The notes beneath the pieces are model-generated. The model did no database searches, had not been told where the DNA came from, and was given only the letters and a program-made list of their open reading frames with translations. From Gibbula magus (taxonomy: Eukaryota; Mollusca; Gastropoda; Trochida; Trochidae): 64,000 nt of DNA. Of this stretch, positions 11,683 to 23,585 are shown in pieces. The first letter of the stretch is position 1. Each line of letters begins with the position of its first letter. Location of the stretch: contig OW388293.1 of the NCBI GenBank assembly GCA_936450465.1, positions 50,210,040-50,274,039 on the forward strand, given 5' to 3'. A program made the position numbers and the translations under genes.

Positions 11683-12040
11683 TTAAAGGGGCAGTTTTTT
11701 CACTTAAATACGTCGATGAAATGTATTTGAAAAATAATGTCACAAATCGTAAAACACCCTTCTCTCTTTGGAACATCAAGTTAAAAAATGAGTGTACATG
11801 GTTTGGTAAAGCCATGGGAATAGATTTTGTTTTTTTCGAAATAATAAATGTGTTCACATTAAAATGGCCGCCATGCAATTTTTGCTTTATACGCAACTCC
11901 GTTATTACCACTACGGATATTTGGTTTGTGTAGTGAAATGTTTTACGCTCTAAAGTAAATATAAATGACATAAACTATCATTATAAATGGAAAAATTGTA
12001 GAAATCATTTTTTGCATAAAACGTGTTACATCCCCTTTAT
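11683..12040. mobile_element. TTAA-flanked MITE, family 1 (diverged copy)
   Basis: Begins TTAAAGGGGCAG and ends GTTACATCCCCTTTAT, with the right-hand TTAA decayed to TTAT. The interior is clearly homologous to 12621-12983 and 60561-60922, with shared landmarks such as AAAATGGCCGCCATGCAATT. The overlapping open frames on both strands (140 codons minus, 70 plus) are chance frames in a non-coding element, since they are not conserved in the other copies. Confidence 0.7.
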
Positions 12041-12620
12041 GACAACTAACACATCGAGGGTATGTACAAGATTTCTTATAGCAATATTATTAATAATTAC
12101 CTTCCCTCGTTTTGCACCTTGGAAACAAGGGTCAACAAGTTTTCGACATTCACAATAAAATACTTACTAACTAACATGCAGAAATATATTTGTTATTTAT
12201 TCTGAATGAAACCGGAAAATCGACTATCGAAAGTATTGATTATTTCTTTACTATCGATGCATCGAGAACATACCTTTGCTAAGTTTACAATCGCGATCTA
12301 CTGACAGTTTTTAATCAATAGTTATAAGTCCAGTATTTACTTTAGTTTAAGTATGGATTATTTACCTAAAGTTAAAATACAAATTTTGTGTCATTCACTT
12401 AAAAAAGCATATGTATCGTCTGCAACCAGATGCATGAATATATCATACTAGATTATAACAATTTGTTCTTTGAATGACAATAACCAAGAAACCAGTTAGC
12501 GTGTCTAACTGTGAGTCTAAGTGAAAATTCTGGTGGCATATCTGAGCGAAGGACAGCCCCGTTTATATACCGAGGCGTCTCAGCTAATCTTACTAAATAC
12601 GATAATTCATAATATTAACC
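12041..12620. other. no supported feature between two MITEs
   Basis: AT-rich spacer. No frame, repeat or element end was recognised. Confidence 0.4.
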
Positions 12621-12983
12621 TTAAAGGGGCAGTAGCACGTTTTTTCGCTGAAATAAGTTGATGAAATGTATTTTAAAAATAATGTCAATAATAGAAAACG
12701 ATCCTTCTCTCTTCGGAAAATCAATTAAAAAAATGAGTGTACATGGTTCCGTAAAGCCATGAGAATCGTTTTTGTCATTCGAAATAATAAATAGTGTTCA
12801 CAATAAAATGGCCGCCATGCAATTTTTGCTTTATACGTAACCTCGTTATTACCACTACGGATAATTGGTTTGTGTGATAAGATGTTTTACCCTCTAAAAT
12901 AAATATAAATGGCATAAACTATCATTTTAAATTGGAAATTTGAAAAAATAAAATTTGAAAAAAACGTGCTACTGCACCTTTAA
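12621..12983. mobile_element. TTAA-flanked MITE, family 1 (well preserved)
   Basis: TTAA then AGGGGCAGTAGCACGTTTTT at the left. AACGTGCTACTGCACCT then TTAA at the right. The terminal inverted repeat is about 20 bp and the element is 363 bp. A 4-bp TTAA duplication is the target preference of piggyBac-type transposases in general, but the AGGGGC terminus is not the classical CCC start, so the superfamily remains inference. Non-coding. Confidence 0.8.
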
Positions 12984-13549
12984 CCCCCAGCTCGAAAATT
13001 GATCCACTTTGCAAGCAAGTCTAGTTTCGGGTGGGAATTACAATTTATCAAATCCTCTATCTGAAGAGAGATGACCCGCTGTAGTGAAGTGAGGATAAAA
13101 CTGTGACAGCTCCTCTGATGGTTTGGCTTTGTTCAGAGATAGTAATTACTGTCATAAGCTGACAGTCAGGATGAATAGGTCTCTCTCATGGAGTAGAGGT
13201 GACATGTCGCCCTTATACACTTAATGTCCATAGACCCAGTGGTCACCCCCGTCCATTATAGCATCTGGTATTGTCTGGTATTGTAATAGACTTGTACAGA
13301 TGGTAGGCTGACATGTTGAGTCTTATTAGTACATATTGCTCGACCAATTAGGTTTTCTTGTATCGTTGATGCTGTTATACTTGTTTGAGCAGGAATTACT
13401 TATATTCCTTCCATCATCCTTGAATGCTTTTAATTGCTTTTTGAAATACACTCATTGACTATTTTACCTGATAGTGATTTATAATGTTTTTTTTTCTTCA
13501 CAAACTGAAAATGTTTTTTAAAAAAAACTCACAATGCATTCATATTCTC
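12984..13549. other. no supported feature
   Basis: Slightly less AT-rich than its neighbours, but with no long frame and no recognised motif. Confidence 0.35.
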
Positions 13550-13715
13550 TCCTAAACCCAAAATGCATTCATAATATGCTTTCACATTCTTTCTTAAACT
13601 CAAAATACTTTCATACTTTCATATTCGGTTTAAAACTCAAAATTCTTTCACATTCTTTTTAAACTCAAAATGCTTTCATATTCGTTCTTCATCCCGAAAT
13701 GCTATTTTTTTAAAA
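13550..13715 (+). repeat. 28-29 bp minisatellite, forward copy
   Basis: Degenerate copies of TTTCTTAAACTCAAAATGC then TTTCATATTC. The same repeat adjoins the E module (described below) at 22430-22836 and, in reverse orientation, near 26330, 29470, 32520 and 35540. It is therefore part of that module rather than an independent locus. Confidence 0.8.
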
Positions 13716-13879
13716 TATTGTTTCTAGCACCTAAAAACGTTTATGCTTACTTCAGCATGACATGATGTAACTCTTCAATTTTTTAGGTATACTATAACAT
13801 CAGTATTTCCTCAACCTGAGCTGTTTTAACTATCCTCATAATACGAAATTGTGATATGATATCCTACACTGATGTGATG

Positions 13880-14730
13880 ACAATTTTGTCTGCGACAGAG
13901 GCTGCATCCATTTCTGAATCAATGCTAAAATCGTCCTCCAATTGTTGCCTAATTCAATTTAAACATGTGTCATAAATTTCTTATGACAATGGAAATTCTT
14001 AAAAAAAGACCTATATGTATTTGATGATGTATTGATCACGCCATATCCATTTCATTCCAGAGGATGCAGCCATTCCTTAAGACTGAGCCTGAATCCATGC
14101 TAAACTCGTCTTTAATTTGTAGACCAATTCAATTTAAACATTTGCCATAATGCCTCTTGTGTAATGACAATGTCAATTCGTAAATATAAATAACTCCATT
14201 GATACGCGAATGATATTAAATTTGCAAACTAGCTACCAAACTTCTAAACTTATTCATTAATTAAAAGTCTGCGACCGAGTTCTACAAACCCAGATCATTT
14301 GACCGCCAAGTGTTCTCATTTAAGTATGTCCCTACTTCTTTTACCTTACTTCCAAATCTGGAGTTTGTTCTTCATAAATTCCACTTGCATGCAGGCCCAT
14401 TATCCTCACTTGTGAACTAGAAGATGAGTGATAATGAGCAGAAATCTTCAAATCTCCTGACGGAGGACAGAACCGGAACTGCCTGGCGCTCCACGGTGAA
14501 AAAAGGCGCATATTGCCTTCTTGCAACAAATACCCGGATGTGGTTAGTCTTTTAGCTGGAGGCGTCTTGGTTTGAAGAGAGCCCACTGCCTGTACGGGTT
14601 TACTAGGGGAGTGTTACAAAACAGTAGTTTACCTCGTTACTTCTGGTCTAGATTCCCAGTGAAGCCACACCAAGGCACGCAACAATTGACGGCTGGTATC
14701 AATGTCGCGTGATCAATGAGCTTTTATGTT
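13880..14730 (-). repeat. E module, copy 1
   Basis: First of eight copies in this window of a module with a fixed order: minisatellite, a GACAGAGG(A/C)TGCATCC segment, a GCGACCGAGTTCTACAAACC segment, an 81-codon frame, CCTGTACGGGTTTACTAG, then GGTCTAGATTCCCAGT. The frame (14341-14586, minus) contains LLQEGNMRLFS, SGDLKIS and SGIYEEQTPDLEVR. I do not recognise the protein. Most differences between copies change the amino acid, so I see no sign of selection on it. Confidence 0.75.
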
Positions 14731-14810
14731 GTATAATTAGGTCGAAAAAAGACGTGAACTTGGTAGGAATGGTAAATGATTGAAATTATGTTATAAAGGC
14801 TTCATGGCGT

Positions 14811-14890
14811 AAGTCTGGAAAACCACCTGAAGAAGGGGCAAGAAGTAGCCCAGAAGCGTTGTGTGAAACAAATAAAGAAGTTATTGTCTA
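14811..14890 (+). mobile_element. remnant of a Penelope-like element 3' region
   Basis: CCTGAAGAAGGGGCAAG is followed by GTTGTGTGAAACAAATAAAG and then AAGTTATTG. The CTGAAGA...GAAAC...AATAAAGAAGTT order is that of Penelope-like element ends. CTGAAGA and GAAAC also fit the conserved boxes of the hammerhead ribozymes known from such ends, but I cannot show the flanking helices here. No coding part of the element is adjacent. Confidence 0.45.
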
Positions 14891-14963
14891 TAATATTTGT
14901 CTCTCACTATTATTATTACTTTGTATGGGCACATGTGGTTGTACAAGACAGGATTCGGTCGCA

Positions 14964-15124
14964 GATGTAAAATGACGAAAAAATAAGTTGTAAAATGACG
15001 AAAAAATAAGATGTAAAATGAGGAAAAAATAAGATGTAAAATGAGGAAAAAATAAGATGTAAAATGAGGAAAAAATAAGATGTAAAATGACGAAAAAATA
15101 AGATGTAAAATGAGGAAAAAATAT
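14964..15124 (+). repeat. 23-bp tandem repeat, seven copies
   Basis: AGATGTAAAATGAGGAAAAA plus ATA repeats with a period of 23 bp (for example at 15011, 15034, 15057). Single-base variation between TGACG and TGAGG distinguishes the units. The 80-codon minus-strand frame over it is simply this repeat translated. Confidence 0.9.
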
Positions 15125-15344
15125 GGATGTTAGAAGTGTTGAAAACTCTCACCACCAATGGATTATGCGAGAAAAGTGAAATATTTTAGCTTTGTGTAAC
15201 AAAGGATAGGATAAAAATAACTGAAGGGAGAAACCTTTGTGGGAAGATAACCAACGCTCTGTGGTAGAAAAATGGATAAAAGTGCAGAATTGAAGAACGC
15301 AGGGTGGGCTGGCTCTTATGCTTCTAAACTAATATTTTTATATT

Positions 15345-15640
15345 TGAGATATTTTCAGATTTACGAAGACAAATAAACAATTCTTGAATGTACCCGGGGA
15401 AGCATTTTATAACTGAAAGCTTCAAACTTGACACCCTCTTGACATAGACAGTTAATGAGCATAAGTAATGGTTGCTTAGACGACTACTGTTTATTAAGCT
15501 TGTAGAACTACAAACGATTTATTCACATCAATTTTTATGTAAAAAATAAATGTGTTGTAAATATTTTGATGGTAATTTTAACATGCAGACACCTTCATTT
15601 TGTGCTAAATATACATGAACATGAATTTGAGCGCCATGTT
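15345..15640 (+). repeat. extra copy of a right-arm block
   Basis: Shares GAAGACAAATAAACAATTC-like sequence, then GTACCCGGGGAAGCA, CTTCAAACTTGACACCC and TGTAAATATTTTGATGGTAA with about 36290-36580 in the same orientation. It matches 20970-21290 in reverse. The block therefore occurs three times, in two orientations. It is diverged from both others. Confidence 0.75.
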
Positions 15641-16097
15641 TGACACATTCAAATGACTGCTCGATGGGAATAGACTCGCATGGTTTAACCAAACCACGTA
15701 CATTCGTTTTAAAACTCATATTTATTTATTTATTTTTTCATTTACATGAAGAATATATATACATATATTATTCATTGATACTTATTTGGCTTTTTTTGAG
15801 AGCATGAAATGAAATTGTTTAATATTGTCAAATGTCCTTATTGCGACTTTTCAACTCATTATCATTCTCCGATTGTCTTTCTGGTCAATGATGTTTTTAA
15901 TCCCTAAAAGGAAAAATGGTTGATCAAGATTTTGAATACAATTTCCCAAAATGTTGATGTACCACATTTTTTCAAGTAAGTTTATATAAATCAGACACTA
16001 TTTCAAGGATTACACCAACAAAATGTGAGACCAGATATTACAAAAATATACTTGAAAAAGGCATTAACATGACGTCAGAGTTAAAAAATTAATAAAG

Positions 16098-16148
<51 letters not shown>
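16098..16148. repeat. (TA)n microsatellite
   Basis: About 50 bp of pure TA repeat. Confidence 0.95.
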
Positions 16149-16150
<2 letters not shown>

Positions 16151-16210
16151 GTTAATGCCATTCCCTAACAAGGCTAAAATACACAAAACCAGTTTGGTTT
16201 TTGTAATTTG

Positions 16211-16213
<3 letters not shown>

Positions 16214-16269
<56 letters not shown>
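16214..16269. repeat. (TA)n microsatellite
   Basis: About 55 bp of TA repeat, 65 bp from the preceding one. The right arm has no equivalent TA run at the matching place (about 39945), so the expansion is specific to the left arm. Confidence 0.95.
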
Positions 16270-16272
<3 letters not shown>

Positions 16273-19200
16273 TGTATTTTCAAATGTATTATGTACTATA
16301 GGCCTGTGGCTTTGAGTATTGTATAAAGAATTTACTTTAATTTACATTAATTGAAAAAAACAAGCTTTTTATATACTTGCTTGTGTCAGCTTTGATAATG
16401 GAAAATACTTTTTGAATAAACATTATGATTATTTTCCTGTTTTTGATATGAAAGGCAATGACACAAACGTATTTTGAACCTGCTTTTAAGTAGCCTCAAT
16501 GATTAAACTTTCAAAGACGACTGAACGGGAGGTATTGCGTCATATTTTATTATGGTGATTTAAAAAAGTATTATGGTTTCAGTTTATTTTTGGAAATTTA
16601 AATAAGCTACAATCTTTAGTAGTTATTGCCTGTTTAATGATTTTATTTCTTTTTGCAAAAACAGTGACAGATAAAAAATCATAAAACAAATGTTTACAAT
16701 ATAAACAGTTATGAATATTAGTCAGATCAACTACGAAATATTATCACAAATGTTTTTTGGATGTTGTTGTTCGTCAAAGTCATTTTTTGATAAGATGCAT
16801 GATGTTTAACTGGATATATTTAAAGATGTGTTCAGGTGATGTTGTTAAGTAATAACATTCCTAATGGAAACAAATAATTTGATATTTTTGGAAAATTTAT
16901 GTTGGTATTGTTTCTTTTGCTCTTGAGTTTAATACCAAATGTAGCTATTTGTTGACAAAATGTTTTGTATCCAAAGGCATTTTGTATACATCACTACAAT
17001 ATGTATAATATCTCATAGTCTTTCAATCATGGAGGATGTTGAAATAAATATAAATCATATTTAGTTTGCAACAAGTTCTAAAAGAATACGAAAAAAGTAT
17101 CTTTTGTTTAAATTCTTGGGTTCGGCAAAAAATCTAACTGATGCCAACTACATATTAAAAGCAGGTGCGTGAAACATCTTTTTGTGTCATTTCTTGGTTC
17201 ATACTTGTTTGCAGTTTCTAATTAAAAGTAAAAAAATAAGTTAATCAAAAGTTTTATTTTGATAGCTATCTTTTTAAGTCACATTACGAAGCAAGAAACA
17301 AAAACATAAGCAGCTTGATTTTCAAATATTAGCTTTATGTTTCTATTTTAGTGAATTATTTTACATAATGACATCATTAAGGCATTCCATATGTGAACAT
17401 TGACGAGTTTGTTTGTTACAACATAATCCGTTCTGATGCCCTGTCAGAGTAGTTCTAGAAATAGTTACTTAGTATTAAAATTAATCCGTTTTGATTAAAA
17501 ATCTTTGAAAGTTTGCATTTTGTTCATACCTTTTGTTTAAGAATGTTTTGAGCAAATTCTTGTATTTTAACACAAAATTTATCAGAAAAATGACGGGTGA
17601 GTAATAACGTGTGCCATATTCTTTAAAAAACAACATTAGAAAATATATTAATCAGTGTTACTGTTTTGGCATTTCACAGGAGAGTTCAAGTCACATTTAT
17701 CCCCACACGTGGACAAGATGTTAATGACATTCTGATGAAATCTTATAAAATAATATGTTAGGGCAGAGACTACTATTGGCACTGTAGCACTTTAATTGCA
17801 TATTTGTATATGTTGAAATTTGCCATTTAAAACAAAAGTTCATGCAGAGTACCTTTACTCATGATGGACGTTTATCCATGGTAAAAAACGTTGTCAGGTA
17901 TTAAACGAGAACTGGTAGCGGCCATAATATCTCATAGTCTTTCATAATTCGAGGGTTGGAAATTAATCAGTGTTGTTTAACCGAACCATTACCGTCCATA
18001 ACCATTTGTTTTTAATTGAGAATTGTTTTGCAATTGGTCACATTTCTTTTCCATTTTTTTGAGATCTCTTTATTTCCCATATAAAACGTCCTACGGTCCC
18101 TTCAAGTTTGAAATAATGCATGAGTACAATATCATTATACACGAATCAAAGAAATCACTTTTACAATGTACTGGTTAAATTTTTATACAAGCCAGTCCTT
18201 GTAATTGTAATTCATTTAAAGAAATACTTTCACTTATATATTAAAGAAATAACCATTAAAGCGACAGGGCGTCATCATCGATGTCACTTAACTATAGCAA
18301 GATGACCAGCGTTAAGTAAATTTACAAATCCCCGAATTTTAATGCTCGATAAGATAAATACCTTACGAAAATCTTATGGGTAATTGATACAAACAAAAGT
18401 AAATGAGTGTTAAATATATTTGGGAAACACCTTCAAAACAATTGTAATTGTTCCATATTTAGGACGTTATTTTATTTATATATTGCAATTTAATTGAGAT
18501 TTTCATACAGAAATATAGAACTCAGGGCCAGTATTCGACGGCAGGTGTCAATATGGACATTATTTAAAATATATACTTAAATGTCTAATGATTGTTTTGA
18601 AAACTTATATATTACTTATTTATAAGTTGAGCAACTTGGTAAGTTAAGCATATCAATGCGCGGTAATTCTCAAAGAAATTTGGGATTCATTGCCCATTAA
18701 ATCATGTTTTCCGACCACTCACAATAGAAGAAATAAAATAAAAGTTGACATGTTTCTATTTGACTCTTTGTAATGTAGTGTATTTGCCGTGCCAATGCAA
18801 TTAGTGGATGACAGGTTGTCAACACAAAGTCTGAGTATTCAACATGTGCGACTTGTGATGTTTTATCCATTGAACACATTTTAGTTACACAAGTAATATT
18901 TCCTTCAAAACAACCCTAATGATGAAGACTCTAATATTGCACTGAACACAAGGGTGACTTCTCTGAGCGGTATTTTAGAAGTTTGCAGTCAAATTAGAAA
19001 ACTTATTTATGAATGATCACCTTCTTAATTCTGAGAGCATAACATATCGTTTTCAAGTACGCCTGTGACAGAATATATACAAAATAATACAATGAACTAA
19101 TTAACAAGATGAATGAGAATATGATTGAAGTGAAGGCAATAATATGAATACAATGGAAGCTAGTATTACTCAGAGGAGGGAGATGGATATTCTTATTAAC

Positions 19201-19926
19201 ACAGGGATAGTTTATGTAAGTGGTATATCTGGACTGTATCTCTTGTCCGCGTCCTTGAAGTCTGTTTTATCTGTAGACGGTCTTGTAGTTCAGCTGGTGT
19301 AAGGATGACACCCTGGCGCAAACAAATCTACTTATATAACTGAAGCTAGACTCCAGTTGTGTAACTGCGTTAAAAATATCTTTAAATATAATTGGAAAAA
19401 CTTCTTACGTGAAGTTTAAAAAGACATTGTAACTTAAAATAAAGTTTCAAGAATTTTTGTTCTTCTCCCCTTAATAAAAAATATAAGTAGACGTTTGAAA
19501 CTTTAATCAATTAATAAAAATACTGCTTGCACCTTAAGGTATTGGACTGAGTTATAGGAATACACAGTGTTACCTTCATGCTCAGTTTGATTTTGACGTT
19601 TCTTTTGACAATGCGGTGATAAAACATGTTTTTTATTGAACAAGAGTCTTATCAAATACTTTAGACCAATCAGATGTATTCTAGTAACGTTGAGGACACT
19701 TATATCCAGATACATGTAGGCATTACTTTGTTTAACAAAAACAAATAATTTATTTTATTGGCATACAAATAAATATTACCAAAGATGATTGCAGCTTCAG
19801 GGCATGCCAATATCAAATAACAGTAACAGCTTGAATGAATTATTTTTTAAAAGGAATATACAGAAAAAATTAAATGTACAGGTCTGAGGTTTCAGCTTAC
19901 ATGATCAACCGATAATGAACTACTAA

Positions 19927-20077
19927 AGATTAATAAACAAGTGTGTTTTCGTATCATTAATATCATATTTTTGGAATAAAAATTGTATTATGCGAGCCTC
20001 TGGCGAGCATAATACATTATTTTTTATTCCAAATATATGATATTAATGATACGGAAACACACAAGGTTAATAATCTC
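19927..20077. mobile_element. 151-bp foldback element
   Basis: The left half AGATTAATAAACAAGTGTGT... is the reverse complement of the right half ...ACACAAGGTTAATAATCT. The inner GTATTATGCGAGCC / GGCGAGCATAATAC also pairs, leaving a tiny loop. It lies in the part of the left arm that the right arm lacks, consistent with a later insertion together with its surroundings. Non-coding. Confidence 0.75.
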
Positions 20078-22429
20078 TTTATCATATATGCCATTGTTAA
20101 AATAAGCGTGTTTTTGTAGTAAAAGTGGAAAGAGAATTGACCTAGTTTTATCGGAGTAACATCACAGACGGTACATCAAAGTGAAGTGCCTAAAATAGTT
20201 CTTAATTAAGACAATTTAAAAACACATGTGCGCGATTCTTTCAAAAATCAACAGTTGGTCCCTGGTTTCTTGTTCATGGAGATATTTTCAATCAGTTCAT
20301 AAGTATCTATCTAAAGCACTCATAAATAATTTGGTCACTTTGCTAGAACAAGGGAAGTAACTCTAGTTTCAACGTTTTGGAAGCTGCGTTGCCGGGTTGA
20401 TACGTATTGCTGCATAACAGTATCTTTCGCACTTAAACAGTAATTATTTGTGAGGTGGGGTTGTTTCCTTTGTTTATGACAATGAGTACCTATTAATGTA
20501 CCTAATACCGTATGCTCAGCCCTCAAGAACTGAAAAATTGCTAGGTACGATCAACGAGGCGCGTCGGTAGGTCACACAATGACACATCACGATTCATTTT
20601 GTTCACAGGACACTGCAGCTACTTGCTGATGATGTTGGTTAGCACACTGAAGTTTTGAATGATTTTTAAAAACAAATCTACAATTATCTTGACTTTTTTA
20701 ACACTATAATTGCACATAGTGTACCATATCAGATGAGTTCGTGTTTTCGAATATCCATTCTTTCAAGCGGAAATACTCGGGTAAACTTTTCAATGATACG
20801 TAAACAGTTTTAGGATTCGCATGAAAAGAGTGGAATTCTGCGAAAGTAGTTAGTGTATTTGACGTTTGACCTATTTTGCATATTTATCAGATTTGGATAC
20901 CAAGTTTATCAGATTGCTTTATTGCATCGATAACACCCTTCATTATATGATAAAATCATGTATATCTAGCTCAACACGAAGGTGTTTGCATGTTAAAATT
21001 ACCATTAAAATATTTTCATCGCAATTTTTAAAAAATTAAAACAATTGATGTGAATAAATCATTGATAGTTTTACAAGCTAAGTAAACAGTCTCCTTCTTA
21101 TATATATTTGATTAATCCATGGTTATGACGTCACTCGATTGTGTTAACAGTGAACAGTTTTATTATCAACCATTACTCATGCTCATTGATTGTCTCTAAG
21201 TCAAGAGAGGTGTCAAGTTTGAAGATTTGAGTTATAAATTGCTTACCCGGGTACATCATTCATGAATGGTTTATTTGTCTGAACATATCTTTTAGTTACC
21301 CCGTTAGAGGTAACCCCGATTTAGATTTTCTATCCTATCATCTGTTACATAAACCTGATATTTCAAAATTCTCACATTATGCGCTTGAGGTGAAAAAGTT
21401 TGATGCTGGTAATGGCGAAGGGTAAAGGGTAAAGGGTTTGGATTAGTGTTCAATATCCAATAAGTAAATGCTGTAATGAAATGTATAATAATTGTTTAAA
21501 ATTCAAAATAATCACAAATGCTTTGTTTGTGACGTCATACATGGATTAAGATGGAGAATGCAATTAGAGCAGTGAAAAATAATCAACTCGTTCTTCCTTT
21601 TGAATGAATATGCTGCTCCAATTGTATTTTCCATTATTATTAAATTATAAACCTTGTTCAAATACAACAGAATGTGACACATTTGATTGAGTATGTATCC
21701 ATGACGCATTTACATAACATCTTATGTAACCAAGACACATTTCTAGTTCACGAAGGTTGTCTATTTTCGTTTGTAATATAATCATAGACTTCACCTCGTC
21801 CATTTAACGTTTCACTTACAACACACGAGGCTCTGACACAAGACGTAGTCTATATAAGTCTCACCATTTATACAGCAAAGGATTAAATACTGTATATTCT
21901 CAACCAAATGGTCATGAGAGATCCTTTCACATTTCGGAAGGTCACAAGAAGTTGGTTCAGAAAATGTCAACTTTCATATTGAGGCCAAGGTATTCGAATG
22001 AAATATTTTTGACTTTTATTATATTCCAAGTTCTGAGTAATCTCAATTTGAAGCATTAACACTATCGCTTCTAAACAAATAATTCCAAAGTATACAATAT
22101 ACTCTTTTTTTGGCAATGCCCTATATTATATAGACGCATGCTTTGATAAGTAACGCAGTGGTTGTTTTTGTAAACGACATCGTTTGTATGCTTTGTATAG
22201 TATCTCAACCTGAACATCAAAGATTGCACATGCTTTAACTGCGAGAGGTTAAATCACGCAAATTGCATGTTCATTTCTTACCTATACCAACCAGAAGGGC
22301 AGAGTAGGTTGTCATTTTAAAAGGATGACAAATTGTCATTATCAAGCTCACAACCTTCTTTGTCACTGTTTAAAATGCAAATCTTTATAGAGACTTGAGT
22401 GAGTCCTGCCTTGCATATTGCCTTTCAAA

Positions 22430-22836
22430 ATGATTTCATTCTTATGGATATTCTTTGTTGAACTCCAAATGCTTTCAGATTCTTTCTTAAACTCAAAATG
22501 ATTTTTTTATATTCTTTCTTAAACTCAAATGCTTTCAGATTCTTTCTAAAACTCAAAATGATTTAATATTCTTTCTTAAACTCAAAATGCTTTCATATTC
22601 TCAACTCAAAATGCTTTTTAGATATTTCTTAAACTCAAAATGCTTTCATATTTTTTCTTAAACTCAAAATGCTTTCAGATTCTTTTTGTAACACAAAATG
22701 CTTTAATACGTTTTCCTTAACTCAAATTGTTTTCAGATTCTTCCTTAAACTCAAATTCGTTCATATTCTTCCTTAAACTCAAAATGCTTTTCCGATTCTT
22801 TCTGTAACACAAAATGCCTTTTCATGTCTTTTCTAA
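22430..22836 (+). repeat. 28-29 bp minisatellite beside E module copy 2
   Basis: About 14 degenerate copies of CTTAAACTCAAAATGCTTTC with variable length. Same unit and orientation as 13550-13715, and reverse of the copies at the right end of each array unit. Confidence 0.85.
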
Positions 22837-22884
22837 AAGTTGCTCACATTTGTATATTGTTTCTATCACCTAAAACAAATTCAA

Positions 22885-23420
22885 CATTCGACAGAGGATG
22901 CAGCCATTTCTAGTCTGAGTCTGAATCCAAGCTAAAATCGACTTTCAATTGTAGACTAATTCAATTGAAACATTTGTCATAAATGTCACTTGAATTTGAC
23001 AATGGCAATTATTAAACATAAATAACTTCATTGATACACTAATGATATTAAATTTGCAAACTAGCTACTAAACTTCTAAACTTATTGATTAATTAAAAGT
23101 CTGCGACCGAGTTCTACAAACCCAGATCATTTGACTGCCAAGTGTTCTCATTTAAGTATGTCCCTACTTCTTTTACCTTACTTCCAAATCTGGAGTTTGT
23201 TCGTCATAAATTCCACTTGCATGCAGGCCCATTGTCCTCACTTGTGAGCTAGAAGATGAGTGATAATGAGCAGAAATCTTCAAATCTCCTGACGGGGGAA
23301 AGAACCGGAACTGCCAGGCGCTCCACAGTGAAAAAAGGCGCATATTGCCTTCTTGCAACAAATACCCGGATGTGGTTAGTCTTTGAGCTGGAGGCATCTT
23401 GGTTTGAAGAGAGCCCACTG
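22885..23420 (-). repeat. E module, copy 2
   Basis: Same order of blocks and same orientation as copy 1. The frame at 23173-23418 keeps the length of copy 1 with several replacements (for example EEQTPDLEVR is kept, while a Y-E pair becomes Y-D). It leads directly into the tandem array at CCTGTACGGG (23421). It has no LINE-tail insertion at the AGATTTGG target, and so serves as an empty site. Confidence 0.75.
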
Positions 23421-23585
23421 CCTGTACGGGTTTACTAGCTAGGGGAGTGTTACAAAAAGTACTCTACCTCGTTACTTCTGGTCTAGATTCCCAGTGGAAG
23501 CCATACCAAGGCACGCAACAATTAAAGGCTGGTATCAATGTCGGGTGATGAATGAAGTTGTATTTGTGATAAAAGGTAGGTAAAA

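Larger units (their letters stand above)
15786..23570. repeat. left arm of a large inverted duplication
   Basis: Read in reverse complement, this stretch follows the order of the right arm at about 34200-40515. Anchors include CATTATCATTCTCCGATT at 15860 (right arm about 40433), GACAGGGCGTCATCATCGAT at 18265 (about 38370), the CCGTCTACAGATAAA region near 19270 (about 37350), and CATGATCAACCGAT at 19900 (about 36630). The left arm carries extra sequence, notably 19915-20940 and 21620-22380. Identity is patchy, so the duplication is old. It continues outward to the E module at 13.9-14.7 kb. Confidence 0.85.

Noticed and set aside
11549..11971. 140-codon minus-strand frame and its plus-strand partner at 11721-11933
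   Set aside because: Both mostly lie within a TTAA MITE whose other copies do not keep either frame.
14916..15158. 80-codon minus frame with regular F-S-S-F-Y-I-L-F repetition
   Set aside because: It is the translation of a 23-bp tandem repeat.
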